NCBI GenBank assembly: GCA_018902385.1
Contig: JABSSW010000021.1
Coordinates: forward strand, 248,001 to 312,000
Length of the DNA: 64,000 nt
Direction of reading: 5' to 3'
Source of the DNA: Physcia stellaris
Taxonomy: Eukaryota > Ascomycota > Lecanoromycetes > Caliciales > Physciaceae
Shown: in pieces, positions 1 to 11,391 of the stretch
How positions within the stretch are numbered: position 1 is the first letter of the stretch
How the letters are laid out: every line of letters begins with the position of its first letter
The notes under the pieces: model-generated
What the model saw: the letters and a program-made list of their open reading frames with translations, nothing else
Databases searched by the model: none
What the model was told of the DNA's origin: nothing
Made by a program: the position numbers and the translations under genes

Positions 1-888
1 GCTGCAACGCTGTAAGTACCTTACTCACCCTTCCATATTGAGCATTTAGAACTAGTGATCACTAACCTTGGCTAGGTCATCTACTACTTCCCAATCCTCT
101 TTGAAAAAAGCATAGGCCAATCGCATAATATGTCGCTTCTACTAGGTGGGGTCAACATGGTCGTGTATTCGATATTCGCAACTGTTAGCTGGTTCATCAT
201 TGAGCGCGCTGGGCGACGGAATCTCTTCTTGTGGGGTACCGTCGGACAAGGGCTGAGCATGGTGCTGGTCTTCTCATGCCTGATCCCGGGTACGCCCACT
301 GCTGCAAAGGGCGCAGCTGTTGGACTCTTCACCTATATCGCTAGCTTCGGGGCAACTTGGCTGCCGCTACCATGGGTGGGTTACCCTTTCGACCTGAGAA
401 AATTGAAGCTCACAGTGGTCCAGCTATATCCTGCAGAAATATCTCCGATCAAGACCAGAGCGAAGGCAAATGCACTTTCTACTTGTTCGAACTGGCTATT
501 CAACTTTCGTAAGTTTGTTTTCGCAAATTTTGGTGATCAAACAGGAGAGTCGACCTGCTAATCAACGATAGTAATCGTTATGATTACTCCCATCATGATC
601 ACCAACATCGGATGGGGAACCTACTTGTTCTTCGCAATCGTCAACGCGTGTTTCCTTCCAATCATCTACTTCTTTTACCCCGAGACCAAGCAGCGCAGCT
701 TGGAAGAAATAGACATCATCTTCGCGAAAGGTTACTGTGAGAATATGAGCTACGTCCGGGCAGCTAGAGAGCTACCTTTCCTAAGCGATGAAGACATTGA
801 TCGCAAAGCTAAAGAGTATGGGCTTATCGAGGCGCAAGAGAAGGAGGAGTTGGAAGTTTTAGGGGTTGATTCGAAGATGCTTGGCTGA
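1..888 (+). CDS. MFS sugar transporter, 3' part (5' end outside window)
   Basis: C-terminal half of a major facilitator superfamily sugar permease, a 12-TM proton symporter or facilitator of the plasma membrane. Reading: exons 1-11, 76-375, 424-508 and 572-888. The first splice gives GCNAVIYYFPILF, typical of TM7 in fungal sugar porters. ERAGRR follows, then PWLYPAEI once a 48-nt intron (376-423) is removed, then RAKANALSTCSNWLFNF. The fourth exon carries the family signature PETKQRSLEEIDIIF before a cytosolic tail. The third intron has a good branch site (ctgctaatc). The 48-nt intron is a multiple of three with no stop, so intron retention would keep the frame but break the PWLYPAEI motif. 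The resemblance is to the lactose/quinate permease branch. The substrate cannot be told. Everything upstream of TM7 lies outside the window. Confidence 0.9.
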
Positions 889-1364
889 ATTGGAAGAGCG
901 TATTTGGCTATAGCCACCGAGATAGATGATGATGAATCTAAACCCAATAGAATCTGTTGAATGGCAATTATTGCTCGGTCAGACATTCTCTAGGACTCTA
1001 CTACTGCCATTGGATGCTTGCTTGGTCGCGAAAAGGGGTCACTCCTTTTGAGTTTGAGATCAGGCTTAGGGTTGAGCGAATAATGCCATGACCTCATCGG
1101 CACGGAAATGTCGACATTGATCATTCTCCAAGCTGGCCCGCGTTTTTTCTCATCCCACTTCATATCAAATCCCAAAGCAAAAATGGTAGTACAAGGCCCC
1201 CAAAGGTACATCCAGTCCGCACGCGCAAATATTCGTCGCTGACCATTGGCAACAGTCATCTCCACCCCCACCACGAACCCCTCCCCGCCTCCTTCCAAAC
1301 CACCGACAAAGGCCGCGCAGAAGCAGAAGCCTACCACTCCCAATCTCATTCCCAAGCCAGCACC

Positions 1365-2403
1365 ATGCATCCCCTCTCCCTCACCTCCACCATTACTCTC
1401 TCCAATAAACTCACCATGCCCCGCCTCGGCTTCGGCATCTACCTCTCAGACCGCTCGGTCTGCGTCGCCTCCTGCACGCACGCCCTCAAGACCGGCTACC
1501 GCCACATCGACTCCGCCCAATTCTACGCCAACGAAGCGGAGATGGGCGAGGCAGTCCGGAATTCAGGGCTGGCAAGAGAGGAAGTGTTTCTGACGACGAA
1601 GATACTGAGCGCGGGAGGCGGCGTGGAGCGGACGTTGGGGAAGTTGAGGGAGAGTGTTGGGAAAATCGATTCTGGGACTGGGGACAAGAAGGGATATGTG
1701 GATCTGTTTTTGATTCATAGTCCGAGTGGGGGGCCGGAGGCGAGGAAGGAGATGTGGCAGGCGCTGGAGAGGTTGGTGGATGAGGGCGGTGCGAGGAGTA
1801 TTGGGGTTAGTAACTTTGGGGTTGGACATATTGAGGAGATGAGGGAGTGGGCGAAGGTGTGGCCGCCGCATGTGAATCAGATTGAGGTGAGTGATGGATT
1901 ATTCGCAAGTTTTTCCTTTTTGATTTTGGTCCTCGTTGAGGTATTTCTTGTCTGTGCAAAAGTGTTATAACGACAAGATGAGGCTGCCAATGGTCGGAAG
2001 CTCAAGAACAACCCTTTTCAAGAGAGTCGTAACAACGCCCTCATTCGTCGTAATCTGACAGATATTCTAGCTTCACCCTTGGTGCCAACAACGCACAATA
2101 GTCGACTACTGCAACAAAAACAACATTGTCATTCAAGCCTACTCCCCCATCGTACGCAACCAAAAAGCCCACGACCCCACCGCCACTGAACTCGCCAAGA
2201 AGTACAGCAAGACCGTCTCGCAAGTCTTGATCAGGTATTGTCTGCAGAAGGGATGGGTACCACTGCCTAAGAGCGACACGCCTAGCAGGATAGAAGAGAA
2301 TGCCGATGTCTACGGTTTCGAGCTCAGTGATGAGGATATGGCAACCCTGGATGGGTTGGATCAGGGGCCGAAGGGGGCTATTGTGCAGGCTGTGAAGAAT
2401 TAG
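1365..2403 (+). CDS. Aldo/keto reductase, two exons
   Basis: NAD(P)H-dependent oxidoreductase of the AKR (TIM-barrel) family, 284 aa. Exons 1365-1886 and 2071-2403, with a 184-nt intron spliced in phase 0. The join restores NQIE|LHPWCQQ, the conserved AKR strand. The catalytic tetrad is visible: Asp49 and Tyr54 in GYRHIDSAQFY, Lys79 in LTTKIL and His118 in LFLIHSP. The cofactor-binding C-terminal segment is present (VPLPKSDTPSRIEENADVY). ATG 1365 is used because the barrel's first strand (TMPRLGFGIYLS) follows after 17 residues. The nearer ATG at 1416 is possible but would trim the N-terminal hairpin. The loop after LSAGGG is somewhat longer than usual. Cytosolic; substrate unknown. The gene is intact and follows the transporter on the same strand with about 0.5 kb between them. 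Confidence 0.93.
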
Positions 2404-3383
2404 AGAGTACCACGAAAAATGGGGAGGAGGGAGGTCGTTATGGTACGTGATCTGGTCTTCAAGGCTTTTACGGATGTTGTTCTTTCATTGCTCTATAGAA
2501 CGTTAAACGCAAGCTTTACAAACAACACCCTACGGTATATCGACTTCTTGTTCCTGATCCCTACAATTAGAATATCAACCGGTGCAAGAAGCAATCTTGA
2601 GTTTCACCTCGTTCGAAGACGGTGAACCCCGTGGAGTTAAGCGAGATTCGCTTAAATTGCCGTTTCGGGTGTTAGCGCCGCAGTCGTGGCATGTCCCTCG
2701 GTCACATGTAAAACCTGCTGCTTGTCTTCTCGGAGCACACATCTACTCTTCATATGATCAAGAAGTATTCACTATCAGTGTGCAAACTTAAAGTTTAACT
2801 ATGTGTGAATCACTTCCATGGGTCAATCGAATACGATCAAAAGTCATGAGTCTTGAGCTTTTCGATTGAAGATGTGACATTGGTTCAGGCCAATACCCTC
2901 ATTACTCGAGACGGTGTCCCAACTGATGGATATAAAATCTACGTCTTCCTATCCTCCGCTCAAAATTCTGGGCAGCACATTTTTCTCAAGCTGAAAGCTT
3001 ACCTCAACAGGCACTGATAGAGTCAGTGCTCGAGAGAGGCATGTTCACCCCTCCCTCTTACAATCTCGAGGGCAACGCTAAATGCAAAGTTCACTCATCC
3101 GCGGTTGCCAAAGAACCATTGATTCGACAACGCTCTATCAAAGACTACCGATTACATTGGGCAAGAGCTTGAATTTGTTGAGAACATGTTGGGGGTTGAT
3201 ATTGCCAACAAACGTGTCCTTCAATAGATCGTTCCCTAGTCAAGTAAGTTTCATCGCGTCACAAGAAGAAAAGAACTTTTCATTAACATATCATGATATA
3301 GAGTTGCATCGACCCGGTTCGTTGCGAACAATGCCATGCTTTGGATAGACTCAGAGATGGAAAGGATTTTCTGAATACGTGCA

Positions 3384-3508
3384 TGTGCCTGGCTATCACG
3401 GAGGCGCTTGCGACAATTGCAAACATCCGATGGAGACGAAGACAACGTCTCACATCTTTGGTCACTTAGCCTGCAACTCATACGGACTGGGTGGCACATA
3501 CAGCTGAC
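3384..3508 (+). pseudogene. Cys/His-rich fragment, unrecognised
   Basis: One frame reads YVHVPGYHGGACDNC then KHPMETKTTSHIFGHLAC before a TGA. The spacing of Cys and His (CxxC, with later H and C) suggests a small metal-binding knuckle that was once part of a protein. The flanks are closed in all frames within about 100 nt, so this is at most a relic. The match is weak and no family is named. Confidence 0.25.
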
Positions 3509-6409
3509 ACAAAGAAACTGACTCGCCTTTTCACTCGTCAACAAGGAGTCTAGCATTTTGGCGCCACAGCAAGAGGAGCAAAGAGAACAAGCCTAAGAGT
3601 CTGACAGCGAGAGCGCATGAGCGTCAAATGATGCTATTTAGATGCGTCGTACCGTTCTCCCCAGGCCTGAGATCCTCACTGGTCAACAGCTATCAATTGG
3701 TTTTCCGATCGTCGGGCTTAATCTCATGCTAGCTTACTCTACCGTCTTTACTATGACATTCCTTCAGATTTTAACTCGGAATATTCAGCTATGAGTCCGT
3801 ATTCGTATTGCCAAAAAACATGCCAACGAGAGCAGAGATTTACTTCACATCAACGCTGGAGTAAGCCTTCATTTTCTCCACCCCATCTCTTGTGATTTGG
3901 ATTTTTCATGAAAGGTCAAGTCCAACCCCTCTTCGTCAACTACGAATACACATATTATCTCTTTCAAAGCTCCGGTGGGTTATCCCTCTTACAAATGGGG
4001 TACTTATGCGGCAGAGTCAATATCTAAGATCAGTTTTACGTTCAAACCTAGCACCAACGATGGTTTGTTGTACTCCCTGACTCCCAACTAGAATCTATCT
4101 ATTGGGCAGCGATATCTCTTGACAATGAAATGTCACAATCAGATAACAGCACGGCCACGTGTACTATATATTCTAATATGGTATACATTTCACCTGACTC
4201 TCTAATCTCATCTTCTCGCAAGAACTTGTCTAGCATCTCTTACGATAGGAATAACCTATTTAGTATCTGCGAGTTTATTAAAATTACCTCTTCTTACTAT
4301 CTGATCGGTATTTTGTTCTTGGCTTGGCTCATACAGGTATCTTTTGGACTAGACTTCTCCGCCATTAAGAAGGTGAATTTAGACAGACAAGATGCAGACG
4401 TGCTTTATCTACTGAACAGCTATCGATCCACTTTCGCAACAATCGAGCTCGGCAAAGAATCAATTGCAGCGTGCACGTTTGAAATGAGTAGCCCAATGAG
4501 TCGACTACGGGTCTTTCACCGCAGCTCTTGTGGCTACTTCGTTCCAATGCAGTCCTCAAATTGGAGACAGCACGTAGCATACAATGCCGCCCTTGCATTC
4601 GACGCCAGCGAGGCCAACGATACGACAGGATGCACGGCCCACGTACGCAATCAGCTCTACTGTCATTTTCGCCATCGCTGGGAAGGCACCAGAGCTCATC
4701 TAGTCCGTAGAGCACCATCAGAGGACCCGGCAGGGCTTTTCAGCCCTCCGGTCTCTGATGGGGGCCAAAAAAGACAACGTGATAGAGGTAAGTTTTATGT
4801 TGTTCTCACATCTTGAGCTTCAATGCAGTGAACCTATGCTGTTCGAGCCAATGCTGACCTGAAGGTAGGAGTCTAACAATGCGATTACGACGCAATAGTA
4901 TCTCACAGCGACTCAGCTGTGGTTCAAACTACTGGAATATGAACACAAGAATAAATCTGCCTTGAAAACAAGTACATAGTGCCCCCATCAGTCATCCGTG
5001 AATATGTCACACTCGAAAGTTACACTTCGCTTGATGGGAGCGCAAGCTCGGTAGGGGACAGCAGTATTATCACAATCCATGTTCTGTATTTTCATCGTCC
5101 TGTTGGGTCTTCTCAGCGAGAAGAGTCTTGTGCCATTGCAAGATATCTTAGCATCTCGATGAATGTTGTTGGTCTTTCAATACTGACTTTAGTCCAAGGT
5201 CTCCTCCTGAATCCATCAGGACTACATATCTTCCCGCTCATCTTCGTGATTTCATCTATTGTATCCGTCCATAATCAGTTGAATACACAATTCATTCTCA
5301 TCTAAATTACCACATAAGATGAGTTCATCGCCTCAAATTTACACTGCCGGTGCCGCAAACCTCTTCAGCTTCCAACTTTCACCCAGTGCCTTTCGCTACC
5401 TTGTATGGATATCCTTTCTCTCTGACTATTCTTGATTGCTTTCGCAATCTTCAACCATCACCACTACACAGTAGTCGCATCCGGTGGCTTTAATTCCCAA
5501 TCAGCGGAAAGTCGTCTGCCCTTTGTATCCGCAAGAGTAGGAAGTACATCGGTTACGTACTCGACAATACACTCCTTTAGGAATCCGTCACGCCTAGACT
5601 ATCCGTAGCTCCTCTTCGGTCGCTCACTCCGATTCTTACAATATTGGATTTGGAGATATTGATTTGAGTAATGTTTGTAACAACGAAGCAAATACTCCAT
5701 TATCATAAACTCATGACTCGACTGCTACTCTGCCTCCTACAGGAGATCCTATCATAAAGGTGGTCAAAATTAGCGTTATCGCAGTAAAGCAGCATGGCTA
5801 TCAATCTCTCGACGAAATTTCCCGCTTTATTCAAAGTATTCAGAAGCGATTAAAATCCGAGTCATATGGGAATTGCCGCCTTGAAAACCCGCCGTCGACT
5901 TGTGACTCTTGCCAAATTGTGGTGAACTTAAATTTCCAATCTTTCTTGCTTTCTTGCTCTGTCATTTTCATCTCAAACTCTTTTAGCTAAAAAAGAAATT
6001 CCAGGTCTGAAATAATGTCGATGGTTTATCATGTGTCAATGGATACCTTTCAGTAGCTACCGTTTCGGATACCATTCACCCTTAGGAACAATGCCAGCAA
6101 GCCGAACTCTTGGACCAGTGAACTTCTGCAATTCTCCTTTCACAGTTGCAGCTTCTCATGACACTTGCGTCGACAGCACGGAACCCCTTTTCACATTCGA
6201 TTAAAGAGTACCCAATCGTGGAACACCGCAACATACCGGAACTTCGCAAGGGTCAAACAGCTCGACCATTGTTTGGCAAACTTCAGCCACCTTTCCCAAC
6301 GCCCGCAAGAACATGATCCCGTCCTTTTCTTTGCTATCGTCAAGTGTCTAGAAACTAAGCAGTTTTCATGAGAAGCAACCACAGACGATCAATTCATCGC
6401 CAGTTCATC

Positions 6410-6628
6410 GCCAGCTTTCGGATGCCCCCAACCCAGAGCAGCGTCAATACTTTCAGAAGTCTCGTGATCTTTCAATGGGATACATGTACTTCCAAGGTCC
6501 TCCTGGCACAGGGAAAAACGCACACCTCAGTGCAAACGATAGAGGGAAAGCTGCGTTGTGACGGAAAGCTTGAGCAGAATGGTCAGCTCAAGCAAATATT
6601 CGTCACCACACCAGCCATGCCAGTGTGA
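6410..6628 (+). pseudogene. Fragment of a P-loop helicase-like ATPase, frameshifted
   Basis: The frame around 6450-6510 reads YFQKSRDLSMGYMYFQGPPGTGK, where GPPGTGK is a Walker A loop. The next residues expected (T-H-T-S-V-Q-T-I) lie in the adjacent frame: a run of five A's follows GGG where four would keep GKTHTSVQTI open. The shifted frame continues to IFVTTPAMPV, resembling the motif Ia region of SF1 helicases (VTTPxN). The fragment is short, has no start, and is closed on both sides. I read it as a decayed piece of a UPF1/NFX1-type SF1 helicase. The class is inferred from motif order only. Confidence 0.45.
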
Positions 6629-7121
6629 ATAGTAGCGCCGCTGATTTCCAGCGACCATCGTCAATTCAGGGGGATGTTCATCAGACATTGACGAAGGAGT
6701 AGGCAGATTCGCAGCCACGAAACCTTACGAGCAGGCGCTTGGGCTTGACCCAAATCAAAATCCAAGACTCATTCGATATGGAGAACTTAACGGTGGCTGT
6801 GATGGATTTCGATTTATCTAAATTAACCATGACTGCCAAGGAGAGGTCAGCTTTGCTTTGAGAGTTGTCGAGAAACATAGAGTCATCAATTGACCTGGCA
6901 TCGGATGATATCACTCTGAGTCCCAGTCATTTCATAACTCTGTGCTCAGTTGGGGGTATGCAGATACGCAGATCCAAATTTACTCTATTTACAGTCAATC
7001 TTCATATCTCACAATGGCATTTACTGGAAGAATATTGTGCAGAATACATGAATGAAGGCTCGATGTTACTTGAAATTGAATCTAAATCTACGGTTTCGAT
7101 AGCAACGTTGGCCGGGTTGTT

Positions 7122-7250
7122 ATGTCTTTGCTCTCGTCTTCGCCCGACTCCGAATCTGGAGACGAATTCGACTTCGGAGCTTCGGACGACGAAGCATTGC
7201 TGGACTGTTCGCTGCTGCACAGCAGCAGCAGCATTACTATTGAACGTTAG
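7122..7250 (+). pseudogene. Short acidic ORF sharing its N-terminus with a second locus at 20447
   Basis: ATG at 7122 opens a 42-codon frame starting MSLLSSSPDSESGDEF, then DFGASDDEA, then a Ser run and a stop at 7248. A second copy of this beginning lies at 20447 (ISLLSSSPASDLGDDF), with the ATG changed to ATA. The similarity at both DNA and protein level shows both come from one gene family. This copy loses similarity after about 27 codons, so it is a truncated remnant or a small gene of its own. Function unknown. Confidence 0.4.
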
Positions 7251-9995
7251 TGAATCTTGAAGTTAGAGAAAAGCTTGTAGCTGTTTCTAAATGGACAGCG
7301 AGCGATCAGTGGAAGTAAACTGATAATGTTTCGTTTTAATTTTGGCATAATTGGAACCTACATTTGACATACAATAAAAGATTCTCGCTGAAACCTTTGC
7401 GACAAAAGTCATCAGATGCAGAAACTAAAAGACGATGTGGAGTTCTTTGGAGTTGACTTCAGCTCGGGTCAAACGTTGTGGAAGAAATGCACTAATTGAA
7501 ATAAGAAGATTCTGCCATTTGATACTCTTCTGTCATTACCGCCTGTCGCCTCGATCAGAATATGAATAGGCATTCAACAATTCCAAGCGCGAAATTATTA
7601 TAGGTGAAAGCAGAAGATGTGGCACCTTCACTGAACGAAAGACTGAGCTCGAGGCCGAAACGTTCGACTATCCTACGAAGAGTTGACTACTGACGGAGTC
7701 TATGGATGGGAGATCTACCGGTAGATACTCGATGAGGCTTCTCATTATAACCGTTTTTTTGCTAAACGCAATTCAGGCTTAGTTGCTGGGTGTTCAATAA
7801 CTTAGCTCCATCAAAGGGCAGAATTCCGTAATATTCGTGCCATGGCAAGGTAAGAATCCAGGAGTAAAGCCACTGATCAGGAGCGAAGATCACTCGGAAG
7901 TTTTCCCACTATCATTTTGTTCGGACTCGAAGTCATAAGTGGTGATAATCAAGCAAAGATCGATTCTGTCAATACAATGATCTTGACTCTTTGATGCATG
8001 TAGTCCCATGCATAATAGTGTCATGGGTAACACCAAGTCTTGCCATATGATGAGATTGCAGCTTCTGACATCTTGAAAGTGAACATCATTTTGCGCCTAG
8101 AACGTAACACATCATCACATGTCATAATGGGTTGCCTAGGCGAGCGTAGGAACAAGCGCTAGGTGATCACACGCTTAGCTCCATACTTCGGTATTTGGAA
8201 TTGTCTGGCTCCCCATCCTTCCCGCAAGCGACTGTAGATCTAGATTAGAGGGAACGAACTCTGAGCATCGCTAGCAGAGCCTGCATCCGCCCGTCTAAAG
8301 CTTGAATCTTGTAAGTAAAGAGGCCTGCACATCCTCCAAAAGAGTCTCTCGAGCGACCTACCGGATCTGTCAGAGGCTATCAGAACGTCGATCATATAAC
8401 CCGATGAGCTTTTTACTGCACGACGTCCCAAAAGGATTTCATTCCTTAAGCTCCTTTCGCCTATGTAGATCCTCGTGCTACAAAGAAGAGATGCATATTT
8501 GCAAGCCACAACATATGAGTAATGCACCTGCGGATGAGGGATTTATTATCATGGGCATCACCCGATAGTGCAGAGCTGTTAAAGTCGATTGATATCCAAT
8601 ATAATTCCCTGCATACGCCAAGCCTGATGCTTTCCGTAAAACTCATTTCGTCGCTTTTGTAGGCAGCCCTTTCAGGAATTTGTGGGATCATTCTCGTCCT
8701 GATACGTTAAAATGATGGTTGTCATGCCATAGCTAGCGGCGCCGATGGCCCCTAGGAATCTCATGCGAGGGATTCGATAGAGGACAGGCCTTGGCGATTG
8801 AGGGATATATCTCAGATCGAGACTCTTGTAGTCCTCAGGTAAGCGAAAAGCTACTCCGTAGCTTTGTGCTATTGACTGCTAGACGACTTCCTATCTGTTT
8901 TAGTTACCGTCAGCCACACTGCGGCCTTTGGTGTCAGAAGCGACATGCACCCTTCACATTCAGACCAGGCTAGATCCCCTATCGTATGTTCTACCATAGT
9001 GTAACTTAGGGAAAAAGAGCCGTTCATCGTGTCTCATAACGACCGGATAGGGGAATGTGCTAGAACTTTCACATTGGTTTCCAAACCCTTTCTTTTATTC
9101 CACCAATGGGAGAGCGAATTTTGCGATGTGCGTTAGAGACGAATAGAAGCATCTAGATGCTACTGAATTTCTACCTGGCTTGCTAGCGCACTGGATACGG
9201 ACTATTGTTATGGGGATAACAATGCACTTACCACAGTTTATAGCGAATATGGTGACACGATCTCTGTTATTGCATGGCTTGTACAACGTGTCACAAGGGA
9301 AAACTTAGTACTCGACGATAAGTACCGGTGATGGAGCACCCACACTGTCGGATCATTGTCTCAATCAAGTTTGGACAGTCTCGGCACTCAAGAAGTAAGC
9401 TTCTAATCTCCTAGAAAGGTTAGCCTGATCCTACAGCCACCTGTTACAATTTACCTTATTTGGTCCCGATAAGCATATGTCATCGTTTTGGTAATACTTG
9501 GTACGGACCTGCTTAAGCGAGCCACGCGATCGTCCCGGAGGCGGGAATCTGGCAGCTTGATTACCTCGACAGGGTGTCCGAGATCTAGCAAAAATTTTCC
9601 TCTGTGACCATCCCAATGTCAGCTATGAAGGCTACGTGGCCACGACCGTGGATCCGCAATCCACTCCATGGGGTAAGACGCCTCATGAAGCAGTTTGGAG
9701 CATTGGAGTAGACTACGTCTTTGCGGTTCGAGCCAGGTACCATACTAAAGATACGTACACTACGCAAAGGTTCTAGCTGTCAAAGGTAAGGAATCGACCT
9801 ATCGACCTATCAGAGTGATGGATGTAGCGAGGGAATAGTTGCTTTTTGACCTGAAAAAACCCTAACATCTGGGCCTGGAATCAAGATGAAATCGGCAAAG
9901 ACAGGGGGTACATGCTACAGGCCACACACACTCAGCCTTAGAGCGGATTCTTGATGGAGCTATTTCTGCTTGACTATTGCTTGCTATGTGTGTAG

Positions 9996-11391
9996 AGGAT
10001 TTACCCGCTGTGTCTGTTGACCGTGGCTCCTCCCCGTTTATATAAGTACAAGAGGAAATCAGTTGTAACAGATCACTTGGTGAACTCGACGTACCTCATC
10101 GTGCACTTCGCGTTGACAGCCTGGGCAGCTCTGCTCATAATCCGGGGTGTCGCTGCCAGTTACTCTGTTTATTCTCAAGAGCTTTGTCTGACCAAACTCG
10201 CGACTAAGTCCACCAAGCCGGTGCCATCCTCGACCAAGATTGTGTCTCTATATTTCACCCAAACTGTCAAATCTACGATCAATCCGGTTTCAACCATCAC
10301 TCCAGCACCGACCACAACCGTTCTAACAAGCACGACAACTTTGACGTCCAACACTACGCTTCCACAGCTCTCTGCTACCGTGACCACAACGTCGACTAGT
10401 GAGTCATTGTGCCATACGAAACAGATGCGTATTAACGCAGAAACAGATCTGATAACTTCCACATTGACGTTCACCGGAACTGAAACGGATACGGAAACTA
10501 GCACTTTTGTGACCACTTCAACTTCCACAAGTACCGTCCCCACGCCAGCCGGATTTACACCAATCACTCAGGAGCCGGGCTACGTGCCAAAGATCAAGGG
10601 TCGCGGTAGCAGCAAGCTTGACATAAGGAAAAAGAAAGGCATCGCACTGACATGCAAGCCTGGACCAAACCCGACGGTTTCACCAGTACTATACCCAAGC
10701 ATCGTGCTTTGCGAAGAATTTGTCGAATATGTCACGACGAAAACCATAAGCGTGACGGGCACCAAAACAAGTACAACTACCTTACCCCAACCAACTTCGA
10801 CGAGAACAACCACGGTCAGCACAACCGTCACTTCAACCATAATCCAGCCCCCTGCGATCTCCACGATCACCACAGTAACTACAAGCACGCTTCTAGCATC
10901 AACAACCACGACAACGACTACCACGACCACGACCACCAGTAAGTATAATCTCTTCAGACACTTCTCATACCTTTCCAAGTCTATCAGCTCCCAACCTCGT
11001 TCCTCCACCGCCTTTCTAACTAACACTACCAGCAACCTCCACCGCCGTCGTACCAGGTCCAACCACCTACGCCGCCTGTGCATCCAACAACATCATCACG
11101 CAGGCCAATGGCGGTATGGGAATCAATTTCTTCCAAGATGCTGAGGATCAGAACTATGTCACCACAGCTGCCGACACCGCCTATGATTGTTGTGTCACCT
11201 GCCAGCAGACCGATAACTGCGCAGGTACCGCTTTCATATCGGGCCAATGCTATTCAGTTGTGGGCGCTACGTGCAGTCAAAGCGACGGCGACCTGTTTCA
11301 GACCGGTGGCAGCCCAGATGTAGGGTTTACGGTCAGTAATGGGCCGTGTGGGTTGATTCTCGACGGTGGGAGCGGTCTTTGGACTGGATGA
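9996..11391 (+). CDS. Secreted Thr-rich protein with C-terminal Apple/PAN-like domain; start unresolved
   Basis: Two exons: open from 9996 to 10938, intron 10939-11032 (GTAAGT donor, ctaactaac branch), then 11033-11391. The order is a hydrophobic segment (IVHFALTAWAALLIIRGVAA, signal-peptide-like), a long Thr/Ser-rich mucin-like stalk (two blocks split by the PGYVPKIKGRGSSK region) and a Cys-rich module. In that module, CASNNIITQANGG and CCVTCQQTDNCAGTAF give the spacing of fungal Apple/PAN domains. Such proteins are secreted or wall-bound and may bind carbohydrate or protein. The frame opens after a TAG at 9993 and contains no ATG before 10426 (MRINAE). Either an upstream exon is missed or the start codon is lost. 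A TATATAA at 10038 lies inside the frame. The 3' half is clear; the 5' end is not. Confidence 0.72.

Larger units (their letters stand above)
2404..10016. other. Gene-poor tract with broken coding fragments
   Basis: About 7.6 kb in which I find no gene with a believable start, splice pattern and family match. Base composition is ordinary, not AT-rich, so this is not the mutation pattern seen at 54-64 kb. Short coding-like pieces occur but are interrupted by stops or frame changes. Examples are an Ala/Asp-rich helical piece at 3125-3225 (frame with TTDYIGQELEFVENM), a Cys/His piece at 3384-3508, and the two pieces listed separately at 6410 and 7122. Between about 7.3 and 9.9 kb I see nothing. 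Confidence 0.55.

Noticed and set aside
9724-9740. ggttcgagcc, resembling a tRNA T-arm
   Set aside because: No matching acceptor, D or anticodon arms could be folded around it.
10175-11083. Minus-strand ORFs of 130 and 167 codons rich in Val
   Set aside because: They are the complement of the Thr codon runs (ACN) of the secreted protein.
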